A stretch of DNA of 64,000 nucleotides from a virus, in the IMG/VR virus record IMGVR_UViG_3300013233_000246, positions 29,126 through 93,125 of that record, one strand, 5' to 3'. Made by a program: the position numbers and the translations under genes. This document shows, one piece after another, positions 1-8,901 of this stretch. Within the stretch, counting starts at the first letter, position 1, and the number at the start of each line of letters is the position of its first letter. The notes below the pieces were generated by a model. It did not search any database. It was not told the origin of the DNA and was given only the letters and a program-made list of their open reading frames with translations.

Positions 1-1050
1 CAACAAGTAGCCGATGGCGTTTCTGCTATTCTTGGTGGTTTAGGTAATGCTTATACTACTATACAAGGTGACATTGGCACTGCTGTAGCAGGAAGTACAA
101 CAGATACATTAGCGTTTATTGGTGCTGTTAATGGTGGTATAGTAACGGTGGCAACGGATAGTGCGCCAGATACTGTTACTTTTGCATTTGATTTGCCAGA
201 TCTCGCTGGTGGTGTAGGAACAGTAGCATTGACCGATACGATTGCTGTTGGTGAAGGATTAAATACTGTAACTTATACATTCCAGGATATGGTTACTGAT
301 TTGGGCATTCCTAGTGGTGTTGGATCATTAACTGGAATTATTGTTGGAGATGGAGCAGGTAATTACATTGTTCGTTCCATAGCGGTTGATGGAGCAGGTG
401 CTTTGGATGGTATTGCTATCACCAATTCCACTGGTGTTGCTGCCAATCCAACGATAGGATTAGATATAAACGGTAATGTTGCAGCAGCAGAAGATTTGGC
501 GGCAACAGATAAAGTTATTGGATATAATACATCCGCAAATGCGAATCAGACATTTACTGGTCAAGAGGTTGCTAATGGCGTTTCTACCATGTTAGGTCTT
601 GGTGGATTGGCAGTTACTACAATAAATGCAAGTGTAGGTACACAGGATGTATTAACATTGGTTGATACATCAAGAGGTAATAAAATATTATCTATTGGTG
701 ATACTTCTGTCACATGGGCAGAAAACCGAGTTGGTAATAATGACTGGCTACAGATTGGATCTGCCGTAGATGCAAAATCAGGATATATAGTTCCACTCAA
801 TGCTACTATTGTAAAAGTAACAGCACACACTGAAAATAATAAAGGTCATACTAAACCTATATTATTGTATGTAAATGGTGCACTTAACAGTACAATAGGT
901 ACATTTAACGGAGTCGCAGGTGAAGATACTTTTGAAGATGTAACGGTAGATATTAATGTTGCTGCTGGTGATAAATTGCGTTTGCGTGGTGGAACAGGTG
1001 GGCGTATTGAAGATACTGTCATCACACTTTGGATCAAATGGCGAGGATAA
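1..1050 (+). CDS. Fibre/appendage structural protein, C-terminal part (5' end outside window)
   Basis: The frame is open from the first base, so this is the last ~349 residues of a longer protein. It is rich in Gly, Ala, Thr, Asn and Asp, has no cysteine, and contains two related segments (Q-Q-V-A-D-G-V-S near the edge and Q-E-V-A-N-G-V-S about 185 residues later), typical of repetitive phage fibres. The C-terminal ~100 residues look like a beta-rich cap domain. It heads a same-strand run of fibre-like genes. Assignment as a virion fibre or adhesin is inferred from composition and context; no named family is recognised. Confidence 0.6.
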   Translation, partial: QQVADGVSAILGGLGNAYTTIQGDIGTAVAGSTTDTLAFIGAVNGGIVTVATDSAPDTVTFAFDLPDLAGGVGTVALTDTIAVGEGLNTVTYTFQDMVTDLGIPSGVGSLTGIIVGDGAGNYIVRSIAVDGAGALDGIAITNSTGVAANPTIGLDINGNVAAAEDLAATDKVIGYNTSANANQTFTGQEVANGVSTMLGLGGLAVTTINASVGTQDVLTLVDTSRGNKILSIGDTSVTWAENRVGNNDWLQIGSAVDAKSGYIVPLNATIVKVTAHTENNKGHTKPILLYVNGALNSTIGTFNGVAGEDTFEDVTVDINVAAGDKLRLRGGTGGRIEDTVITLWIKWRG

Positions 1051-1089
1051 AGTTTGTGGGGAATAATACCCCCACAAAATTAAATAATA

Positions 1090-1593
1090 ATGAGTTTTAT
1101 AATACGCAATATTTCTGGTGCGCCAATAGAAGTTGATGATATTGGTATACGTTTAGAGATTGGAGAAGATGTAAGTCTTGTTGAGGAAGCATCCAAAGAT
1201 ATTGCGGTATCCGATGATTTAATATTAGCGATACAGAATTCTGAAATTATTGTTTTGGATCCTCTTGATGGATTGACGCCATTAACACAAGCCCAAAGTA
1301 TTGAAGCGATTCGGGTTGCAAATGATCCTCATTTTAGGATTCATGGTGGTGAATTATCACAATTAGATGATGTGTCTAACACAGTACCACCTGATGGTTA
1401 TGTATTGACGTATAATCAAATATTACAATTGTGGGAACCACAGGCAGGAGGGGGAAGTGGTGGACCAGCTGCATCATGTTTCCCATTTTTTAAATCTGAT
1501 GGTACGGAAGATGATATTAAAGTAACAGGCGGCCAATTTCCATTTTTTAAATCTGATGGTACACAAGATAATATAATAATACAAATTTGTTAA
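1090..1593 (+). CDS. Small appendage protein with duplicated C-terminal motif
   Basis: A 167-residue protein. The N-terminal half is acidic and beta-rich. The middle (L-D-D-V-S-N-T-V-P-P-D-G-Y-V-L-T-Y-N) is a segment common in phage fibre proteins. After a Gly/Ser linker the C-terminus carries a near-perfect duplication of F-P-F-F-K-S-D-G-T-x-D-x-I, visible also as a DNA repeat around 1482-1580. It lies between two fibre-type genes. Role in the fibre or as a fibre accessory is inferred. Confidence 0.55.
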   Translation: MSFIIRNISGAPIEVDDIGIRLEIGEDVSLVEEASKDIAVSDDLILAIQNSEIIVLDPLDGLTPLTQAQSIEAIRVANDPHFRIHGGELSQLDDVSNTVPPDGYVLTYNQILQLWEPQAGGGSGGPAASCFPFFKSDGTEDDIKVTGGQFPFFKSDGTQDNIIIQIC

Positions 1594-1602
1594 GGAATAA
1601 GA

Positions 1603-2499
1603 ATGGCAGATAAAATACCAGTACGGGCAAGATTTATAGGTACAGATGTAACCGCCTTGCAAGAATTTGAACCTACAGATACAATTGCACTGTCAATTAT
1701 ATCTGGTTTCGCAGCTGGTGTAACTATAGAACTTGGCAATAATAGCATTGCTGCTTTGGCGGATGTTAATACACCTACACCAGCAAATAACGAAGTGTTG
1801 ACTTTTAATAGTGGTACTGGTAAATGGGAAGCACAAGTATCTCCAGGAAATAGTGCTGCTATTTGGGGAAATATCACAGGCACGTTATCAAATCAATTAG
1901 ATTTACAATCAGTATTGGATACAAAGATTGAAACAGCTTCTAATGTTGGAACTGGTGATGGTGTATTTGCACAAAAAGTAGCACAGGATTTAGAATTAAA
2001 AACATTGGTAGCAGGTGAGAGTATCCAGATAACACCATCTGCAACAGAATTGTTGATTGATAGTAGAAGGGATAAATTTTTTGCACATAACGGAGGAATT
2101 ACCCAAACCTTTGGGAGTGGTCGTATAACTGTTTTGTTTCCAACAGTAGCTAGGAGTGATGCTGCATATACATATAATTCTGGTGAAGTTACAATCAACA
2201 CCGCCGGGTGGTATTTTATAGAATATCAAGTATCTGCTGATAACACAGGAAATTCAAGATCGACATCGGAGATAGGTGTTACGATAAATTCACTAACAAC
2301 TTTCCAACCAGGGTCATTTGGATACGGATATCATAGAAATTCATCTGATGGCAAAGGTTCATTTACTGGTAGAATATTAGTACAATTATCAGTCAATGAT
2401 ATAATTCGTATTAGAATTCGTAGAGATGGTAGTGGATCTACATTAGAAACATTACCAGATGCTTGTAGATTGACAATAATTAGTACGGGAGCACCATAA
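1603..2499 (+). CDS. Fibre-like protein with C-terminal C1q/TNF-like jelly-roll domain
   Basis: 298 residues. The N-terminal part holds the same L-A-D-V-N-T-P-T-P-A-N-N-E-V-L-T-F linker type as its neighbours. The last ~140 residues resemble the C1q/TNF-like beta-sandwich often found at phage fibre tips (pattern V-T-I-N-T-A-G-W-Y-F-I-E-Y followed by a series of short beta strands). The stop codon overlaps the next start (TAATG), so the genes are translationally coupled. Receptor binding is a plausible but unproven role. Confidence 0.6.
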   Translation: MADKIPVRARFIGTDVTALQEFEPTDTIALSIISGFAAGVTIELGNNSIAALADVNTPTPANNEVLTFNSGTGKWEAQVSPGNSAAIWGNITGTLSNQLDLQSVLDTKIETASNVGTGDGVFAQKVAQDLELKTLVAGESIQITPSATELLIDSRRDKFFAHNGGITQTFGSGRITVLFPTVARSDAAYTYNSGEVTINTAGWYFIEYQVSADNTGNSRSTSEIGVTINSLTTFQPGSFGYGYHRNSSDGKGSFTGRILVQLSVNDIIRIRIRRDGSGSTLETLPDACRLTIISTGAP

Positions 2500-3314
2500 T
2501 GTCAGTAGAAGTAATTAAAACATTTACCACCACATGTTATGGAGCAGTGCACGATGCAATAAATAATGATGCAGCTTTTTCTGCTGTAACATTAGAACAA
2601 GTTGTAGCATCAGGTGGAACAACCACATCATTTTTCTTTAGCACTGTATTAACTGGACCGGAAGATATAGCGCTAGACAATTTATTGGCTGTGTGGGTAT
2701 GCCCCCCTACTGTGTCACCGGACAGCCCTAATGGAACATTAGTATCCACAGAACTTGATACGGTAGATGTATCAGCAATAACAGAAGATTCATATATTAT
2801 ATATGATTTTTCCGCGAGTAAATGGGATATAATTCCAACTCCAACCAGTGGATCTTCTGGAAAACTATTACAGGTTAAAATGGGGGATATTCCTGCACAA
2901 TCAGGCACCACCAAAATACCAAAAGATTCCTCAGTGCCATTAATAACAGAGGGGTCTGAAATATGGTCGCAAACTTTCACGCCAACAAATACCGCAAGCG
3001 TAATACGAATAAATACTAACGTGACTGCATCCTTCTCTGAAGATAAAAAGAATATAGTTTTTGCAGTTTTTCGGGATAATGTGTGCATCGGAACAGCATT
3101 GCAAAATATAACTAAAAAGAAATCTGGATTTGTTGTATCATTATCTGTTACAGACTTACCTAATACTATAACTTCGGTTACGTATTCAGTAAGAGTGGGT
3201 AGAACTGGAAACAATGATGTGTGGTATATAAACGATATTCATAATACTCCAAATGCATTTGGTGGTACATTAATTAATAATGGATATTCTGTTGAAGAGT
3301 TGGAGATAATATAA
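2499..3314 (+). CDS. Probable appendage structural protein
   Basis: 271 residues, start overlapping the preceding stop. Beta-rich, with low-charge stretches and the D-S-Y-I-I-Y-D-F-S-A-S-K-W-D segment typical of fibre-associated repeats. The C-terminal half (W-S-Q-T-F-T-P-T-N onward) looks like a carbohydrate-binding-type beta-sandwich by pattern, and is shared in style with the next gene. No named family recognised. Context in a coupled appendage operon is the main evidence. Confidence 0.55.
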   Translation: MSVEVIKTFTTTCYGAVHDAINNDAAFSAVTLEQVVASGGTTTSFFFSTVLTGPEDIALDNLLAVWVCPPTVSPDSPNGTLVSTELDTVDVSAITEDSYIIYDFSASKWDIIPTPTSGSSGKLLQVKMGDIPAQSGTTKIPKDSSVPLITEGSEIWSQTFTPTNTASVIRINTNVTASFSEDKKNIVFAVFRDNVCIGTALQNITKKKSGFVVSLSVTDLPNTITSVTYSVRVGRTGNNDVWYINDIHNTPNAFGGTLINNGYSVEELEII

Positions 3315-3925
3315 TGCCAAACTATATAGAAATCATAGGTAGATGTTTTGATAGCGTAGAAGCTTCAGTTGTTCAAGGTGGTGATCCAACAATATATACG
3401 GATATTGTTTGGTCAAGTACACCAATCCCCCAAGCAACATTAGATGCTGGGGATTGTACTGGTTCGTTGGTAACAACATCTGTCAATTTGGAATCTGGTG
3501 AGGGAATTATATTACCACTAACCTTTAATCATGAATCTACTGCTAAAAATAAATGGCTCTCTCATGAGGGGGATACAGGACTATCAAGTGATGAAACACC
3601 AGCAATAATACCTTTTTCGTGTAAACTTGTTGGTATGACATTTAGCAATTCTAAAAATAGTGTTGAAACAGACGTTGAGGTATATCAAACACCGAAGAAT
3701 AGTAGTACACGAACACTGGATTCGACTTGGCAAATAAGAGCGTCCAGGTCGGGATACAAAACGAATGTCGTAGAAACTATCTTCGAAGCTGGATCAAAAA
3801 TAGGAATATATCTTAGGGATAAGGGAACGGATCCGAAGAGAGTAGTGGTAATTTTATATGTTCAAATATTACAACTACTACCAGAAGAAAATACAGAAGA
3901 TTATACAACTTCTGATGATGATTAA
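3314..3925 (+). CDS. Probable appendage structural protein
   Basis: 203 residues, start codon overlapping the previous stop, so translation is coupled. It contains a beta-sandwich-like region (P-F-S-C-K-L-V-G-M-T-F-S-N-S) and ends in an acidic tail. It probably belongs to the same particle structure as its neighbours. No catalytic motif is visible. Confidence 0.5.
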   Translation: MPNYIEIIGRCFDSVEASVVQGGDPTIYTDIVWSSTPIPQATLDAGDCTGSLVTTSVNLESGEGIILPLTFNHESTAKNKWLSHEGDTGLSSDETPAIIPFSCKLVGMTFSNSKNSVETDVEVYQTPKNSSTRTLDSTWQIRASRSGYKTNVVETIFEAGSKIGIYLRDKGTDPKRVVVILYVQILQLLPEENTEDYTTSDDD

Positions 3926-3936
3926 GAGGAAAAATA

Positions 3937-4890
3937 ATGTCACAAATAGTACGAATAAAGAACAACACTATCATTGATAAAAAATGGGCGGGTCAGTCGG
4001 TGTTAGCTGGTACATATTATGATATACCAGAATCGGAAATATCGGCTTGGAAAGATGATGATATGGTATTCACCGCTATAGCGAATGGAGACGTTATTGT
4101 TAACAAAGGCTCGGATATAACGGATGACATATTAGACATAACAGAAGCATGGAAATGGATGCTTGGCGATACATTACCAATATCTTCACTTGGCAAACAA
4201 CTATCAGTTCATTCTTCTACTAAACCGGAAGTTAACGGAAAAGAATTTTTCTTACAATGGACCGGAGCTGGTGATGATGTAACTAATGGAATAATTGGGG
4301 AAGGAGAATTGCTTTCGTTTTCACTAACTCCCACCGATGCTTCAATAAGTAAAGAGATAAGATTTGATCCACAGTTTGGTGATACCTACATACATGAAGG
4401 ATATGCAAAGTGGTATCATGATTTGAATGTATCTAATGGTGCAGGAGATTATATGTCAGCCATGATAGTTTCGGATCCAACACAATTACAAACGGTTGCC
4501 AGTTTAGATTGTGTGATTGTAAATGATTGGGTTAAATATGCACCTGGTGGTGCGGGTACTGGTACACATGGTTTCGCCGCAACCCCCATATTAGTTCCTA
4601 GAGGATTTAGTAAAGATGGGGATTGGGATTATGATGGAACAAACCTCACACCAAATTTGTTAGGTACTGGTGGTTATAATATATCTAGTGTTGAGAGAAT
4701 TGTTCATAGATATATTAATAAAATACCTATGTGCTTTACTAGTAATTCATTCAACAGACTAACATCAGATGAAACAGCATACTTACCACCAGGATATTTT
4801 ATACGCGTAACAGCATTTAATGTATCTGCTTCCAATTGGAATTGTGCGTTTATGTTTGAAGTTTATAGGGAAAGAACAGCAGTACCATAA
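3937..4890 (+). CDS. Probable appendage/fibre protein
   Basis: 317 residues, preceded by an AGAGG ribosome site. The N-terminus (S-Q-I-V-R-I-K-N-N-T) resembles that of the 1090 gene product (S-F-I-I-R-N-I-S-G), suggesting a shared attachment module. The rest is beta-rich with an aromatic C-terminal domain. Structural role inferred from position between fibre genes and the peptidase. Confidence 0.5.
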   Translation: MSQIVRIKNNTIIDKKWAGQSVLAGTYYDIPESEISAWKDDDMVFTAIANGDVIVNKGSDITDDILDITEAWKWMLGDTLPISSLGKQLSVHSSTKPEVNGKEFFLQWTGAGDDVTNGIIGEGELLSFSLTPTDASISKEIRFDPQFGDTYIHEGYAKWYHDLNVSNGAGDYMSAMIVSDPTQLQTVASLDCVIVNDWVKYAPGGAGTGTHGFAATPILVPRGFSKDGDWDYDGTNLTPNLLGTGGYNISSVERIVHRYINKIPMCFTSNSFNRLTSDETAYLPPGYFIRVTAFNVSASNWNCAFMFEVYRERTAVP

Positions 4891-4900
4891 GGAGAAATAT

Positions 4901-5323
4901 ATGTATAAATGTAAACATTTTATAATACAAGAACTAGTATCACCAGGAACTTTTCAAAAGCGTGGTGAAAAAGCATGGCAATTATTGGACGACGGGATGC
5001 TGATGACATTAGATCGTTTGCGCGACAAATATGGCAAAATGACCGTCAATAATTGGAAATGGGGTGGTGATCGTGAATGGTCGTGTCTACGAACAGCAGA
5101 TAGTCCATGGTTTAGCACATACAGCCAGCATTCTTTTGGTAGGGCAGCTGATATAATATTTGCTGATGTAACAGCAGAATCCGTACGGCAGGATATATTG
5201 GCAAATCCAGACGAATTTGCCTTTGAATTTATCAACAGTTTTGAAGAAAATACATCTTGGTTGCATTTTGACGTTAGAAATTGTGATAGAGTTCTTACAT
5301 ATCCAATACCTATGAAAAAATAG
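4901..5323 (+). CDS. M15-family peptidase (D-Ala-D-Ala carboxypeptidase/endolysin-like)
   Basis: 140 residues; the start follows a good GGAGA ribosome site, so an in-frame extension overlapping the upstream gene is not used. The zinc-ligand pattern of peptidase family M15 is visible: S-x-H77-S-F-G-R-A-A-D84 and W-L-H122-F-D124. In this family these residues hold Zn2+ and cut D-Ala-containing peptidoglycan cross-links. It has no signal peptide. Embedded in the fibre operon, it may be a virion-associated wall-degrading enzyme used at entry, or a soluble endolysin; the sequence does not decide. Confidence 0.75.
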   Translation: MYKCKHFIIQELVSPGTFQKRGEKAWQLLDDGMLMTLDRLRDKYGKMTVNNWKWGGDREWSCLRTADSPWFSTYSQHSFGRAADIIFADVTAESVRQDILANPDEFAFEFINSFEENTSWLHFDVRNCDRVLTYPIPMKK

Positions 5324-5377
5324 TCTGTATACCACATGTGATAAATACATGAAAGATATGTATTTAGGATAAATCGC

Positions 5378-7933
5378 ATGATAGTAAACTTTCAACAAGG
5401 TATTGTAAGCCACCAAGATGGTGGATTTTTGCAGGTTAATGGGGCTGTTGTTGGCATATTGGCCACCAACCGTCCTACCACCATTACAGTAGCGCACAGG
5501 CAGACAAATTATACACATTCAGAAGATTTGGCGCTGCCTGCTGCATGGATTGGACCATTCACGGAAATCAATTATTGGCTGTACTGGGATTTTAACCCAT
5601 TAGATTTCACTAGGACTTTTGGTAAAACAAGCCTAGAACCTGTAGCACAATCCATACCACCTGGTTCTGGAAATACGGATATTTTTGATGTCGTTGATGG
5701 TGCCGCAGGTATTGGTAAATTTATTGTTGAAGGGAAATTCGTTCTACCCATCAATAAGCCATTTGCGGTTTTAAACTCTACGGGCAATAATGGTTCATAT
5801 ACTGTTTTGGGAACCATTTATGATGCAAATACTGGACGAACCACAATAACAGTAAATGAAACAGTTCCTGATCCCGTGGCTGACGGTGAAGTAACCTTAG
5901 ATATTGATTCTTCAGGCAATCCATTGTTTGTTGATGGACGCCATTGGTTTGATACGTCTACAAATAAGCATTATATTCTCAATGGAACGCTGTGGCAGGA
6001 AGTAATACGTGTATTTGCTGCACAATTAATTAATGGTGTAACTTTAATAAGCTTTAGTCAGAATTCTGCCCTTGGTGATTTCACGGGAACGCAAATAGGT
6101 AGTAACGTACAAGTCCCTTCTGGAAGGATTTTGTTTGGCGAAGCAAGCAATCCAATACGTAGAGATAATGGAACATTTTTCACAACAGAAGATCAGTTTT
6201 TCACAAATCAATCTCGCGTTGATGCGTTGCGTTTAGAATCTAATGTTACGCGGGCACAATCTATAGAAGGTACGATACTTTCCCAATTTAGCATTGTGGC
6301 GTGGACAAATGATGGTCAAGTAACATCTGCGCAATATGATGATACGGGAAATACCGTTCTTGGTATTCTCACAGAAACAATACAAAATTTAGAAGTTGGA
6401 GCAATAATAACACAAGGATCTGTTACCAATCCTGATTGGAATTGGACTGGTGGAATAGATCCTATTCCTGTTGGTAGTCAATTGTGGGTACAGAATGGAC
6501 AATTAGTAACATCAAATCCAAACTTGAGTGACCCAATAACATACCCTGTACCCCATGTGCCAGTAGCACGGGTGTTGGATAAAGATACTATTATTTTTGA
6601 ACAAGGTCTTGGAGGAGTTGGTCCACGAGGTCCAATAGGTAGTATTAGTAATTTACCAATTGCAGATACTACGGATGCGGGCGCTGTAACATTATTAACA
6701 CCTTCATCCAATTCATTGCGTGGCATTGTAATTAGTGATACAGATTTTAGGTTGACCAATGCTCGACAACCATTGTCACATTCACATCAAGCATCCGATA
6801 TAGGATTTATTCCTGGTAGTGGTATTATATCTTCCGATGTTCAGAATGGTATGTTGGAGTTGGGAGCTGGTAAATTGGATTTGATTGGTGGTACTATGAC
6901 AGGACCACTTACATTATTTGCTAATCCATCCAATCCATTAGAAGCTGCAAATAAACAATATGTAGATAATTTAGTATCTGGTCTTATTTGGTTAGAACCT
7001 GTAGATTTAATTGACATGGTTTCGGATGCAGTAACTACACCGCCAACAAGTCCACAGCTGGGAGAAGCATATATAATTCCGTCTGGTGCAACGGGTGCAT
7101 GGTCAGCAATAGCACAAGGAAACGTAACATCGTGGGATGGCACGGCATGGCAGGATTTGGGTGCAGTTTCTACTTTTGACGCTTCGCCAAGATTTGGTAT
7201 TGCATTTTTTGTTTCTGCGACTCCATCGGGTTCTTTTGCTGGTAGAAAAAATGATATAGTAACATATTCTGGTTCTACCTTAAGTGGGTTTGAAACCCCA
7301 ATATCAAACAATGCCATATTTGTTCGTTCATCATTGTCTTCAAATGCGTTTAAACGATATGCGTTTAATGGAACTTCTTGGATATTGTTTAGTAGTGGTC
7401 AAAATTTAACAGCCGACGGAACTACAATAGAATTCAATACTAATGTGGTGAGTGTTAAGCCATTTGGCGCTGGCGGTACTGTTGATGCAGAATTGTGGCA
7501 AGGGTTACAACCAACGGATCTTGCTACAGTATATGCCCCTATTGTACATACACACACAATACCATATGATTTTGGTTTCTTTATAACAGGTCCCATACAA
7601 CCGAGCGTTCTTGTCGGTTCATTTATGGTTACAAGACCAATATCGGTTAAGTCACCAGCCGCTGAAAGTATAGCATATGCTAAAGTTGCTTCTACGGCTT
7701 CTTACACACTTGATATAGTACATGAAATACCAACTGTTAGTACAACAACCGTTGGTACAATTAATTTTCAAGCAGGTATTAATTATGGTATAATAACATG
7801 GGGATTTGATACTTCATTCTCCGCAGGTGATTTATTGCAAATAGCAACTCCATCGGGTACACCAGACAGTACTTTAGGAGAAATAACAATCACAATAGTT
7901 GGTTGTGCGTTGGCTTCAACCTGTACATTATAA
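5378..7933 (+). CDS. Large tail-fibre protein (paralogue of the 12.5 kb gene)
   Basis: 851 residues. The N-terminal ~110 residues (N-F-Q-Q-G-I-V-S-H ... Y-W-L-Y-W-D ... R-T-F-G) match the N-terminus of the protein starting at 12553, suggesting a shared virion attachment domain. Further on are classic fibre elements: S-H-S-H-Q-A-S-D-I and the M-T-G-P-L-T-L ... A-A-N-K-Q-Y-V-D repeat seen in many phage fibres. A second beta-rich domain follows to the C-terminus. The gene stands ~55 bp after the peptidase gene; a late-type element (GATAAATAC) lies around 5340. Confidence 0.75.
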   Translation: MIVNFQQGIVSHQDGGFLQVNGAVVGILATNRPTTITVAHRQTNYTHSEDLALPAAWIGPFTEINYWLYWDFNPLDFTRTFGKTSLEPVAQSIPPGSGNTDIFDVVDGAAGIGKFIVEGKFVLPINKPFAVLNSTGNNGSYTVLGTIYDANTGRTTITVNETVPDPVADGEVTLDIDSSGNPLFVDGRHWFDTSTNKHYILNGTLWQEVIRVFAAQLINGVTLISFSQNSALGDFTGTQIGSNVQVPSGRILFGEASNPIRRDNGTFFTTEDQFFTNQSRVDALRLESNVTRAQSIEGTILSQFSIVAWTNDGQVTSAQYDDTGNTVLGILTETIQNLEVGAIITQGSVTNPDWNWTGGIDPIPVGSQLWVQNGQLVTSNPNLSDPITYPVPHVPVARVLDKDTIIFEQGLGGVGPRGPIGSISNLPIADTTDAGAVTLLTPSSNSLRGIVISDTDFRLTNARQPLSHSHQASDIGFIPGSGIISSDVQNGMLELGAGKLDLIGGTMTGPLTLFANPSNPLEAANKQYVDNLVSGLIWLEPVDLIDMVSDAVTTPPTSPQLGEAYIIPSGATGAWSAIAQGNVTSWDGTAWQDLGAVSTFDASPRFGIAFFVSATPSGSFAGRKNDIVTYSGSTLSGFETPISNNAIFVRSSLSSNAFKRYAFNGTSWILFSSGQNLTADGTTIEFNTNVVSVKPFGAGGTVDAELWQGLQPTDLATVYAPIVHTHTIPYDFGFFITGPIQPSVLVGSFMVTRPISVKSPAAESIAYAKVASTASYTLDIVHEIPTVSTTTVGTINFQAGINYGIITWGFDTSFSAGDLLQIATPSGTPDSTLGEITITIVGCALASTCTL

Positions 7934-7943
7934 GGATATATAA

Positions 7944-8894
7944 ATGCCAATACAGGTAATTACAACATATAAGAGAATACCACCATCACCAGTCACATTA
8001 AAAAGTGCTGGTGATGATATATTCCCTATTTGTGATGTAACCATATTTCTTACTGCCATAGTGGATAATATACCTAATTTAAATCAAGGACATACTATAT
8101 TGTGGGAGCAATTGAGTGGCACACCCGTAACCTTGATAAATCCAGATCAGCAAGTTGCATCATATTTACAAATACCACTAGATGAGACAGATAAGGAATT
8201 TCGCGTAACAATAGATAAATTTTTTCCTGAAGAACAAAGTTCTACGGTTACTGTTTATGCAACGCCAACATCTATAGCCACAACTAAATTTTGGGTAGAT
8301 TCAAAAAATTTCACACCAGCAACGCCTGTGGATTTTAACACAATTAATGTGACTACATCTGCACAAATACCTGAACCACTGGGGGTAAGAAATAATAACG
8401 TTACACCCATAGAAATATTTAAGATATTTTGGGATATTCCACCAGATATAATATTGCAACCATTTTTGACACAAATGACATTGTTTGAGAATGATATTCC
8501 AGTGGCTACATATTTACCTACTGATTTATTGGAATATTTAGGTGGACCAAACGTATACAATGTTTCGTCTGACTATATCGTTAATGGCCAACCATCTACG
8601 GCAAATAGTAGAAAGAAAGATTTTTTTGGAACAGTTGTTCCAAAAACTAAAGCAATAGATGACATATTTGATGGCATTGCATTTACATCGGATACTATAT
8701 TGACAATTTTTACAAATAATATACAATCCCAAGAATCCATTATGCCAACATCAAGTTTGCCACCAAATGATACAAATGTAGTAAGATTCATAAATAATAG
8801 TAGACAACTTGACCAATCACCAGTATATTCTTCATTTACTACTGGATCGTCAACAATATTTCGTTCTGACCCTGGTGGTATAGGCGGAGGATAA
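7944..8894 (+). CDS. Fibre-associated protein with PKD/REJ-like domain
   Basis: 316 residues. Residues ~15-105 look like an Ig-like PKD/REJ module (I-L-W-E-Q-L-S-G-T-P-V-T-L-I-N-P and later F-R-V-T-I). The C-terminal half is Asn/Thr/Ser-rich with a Gly-rich tail. Ig-like modules are common accessory domains on phage surface proteins. Assignment rests on pattern and context. Confidence 0.5.
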   Translation: MPIQVITTYKRIPPSPVTLKSAGDDIFPICDVTIFLTAIVDNIPNLNQGHTILWEQLSGTPVTLINPDQQVASYLQIPLDETDKEFRVTIDKFFPEEQSSTVTVYATPTSIATTKFWVDSKNFTPATPVDFNTINVTTSAQIPEPLGVRNNNVTPIEIFKIFWDIPPDIILQPFLTQMTLFENDIPVATYLPTDLLEYLGGPNVYNVSSDYIVNGQPSTANSRKKDFFGTVVPKTKAIDDIFDGIAFTSDTILTIFTNNIQSQESIMPTSSLPPNDTNVVRFINNSRQLDQSPVYSSFTTGSSTIFRSDPGGIGGG

Positions 8895-8901
8895 AGGAAA
8901 A

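Noticed and set aside
2537-3214. 225-codon reverse open frame opposite an appendage gene
   Set aside because: No ribosome site, and it mirrors a real forward gene with good coupling; a by-product of codon bias.
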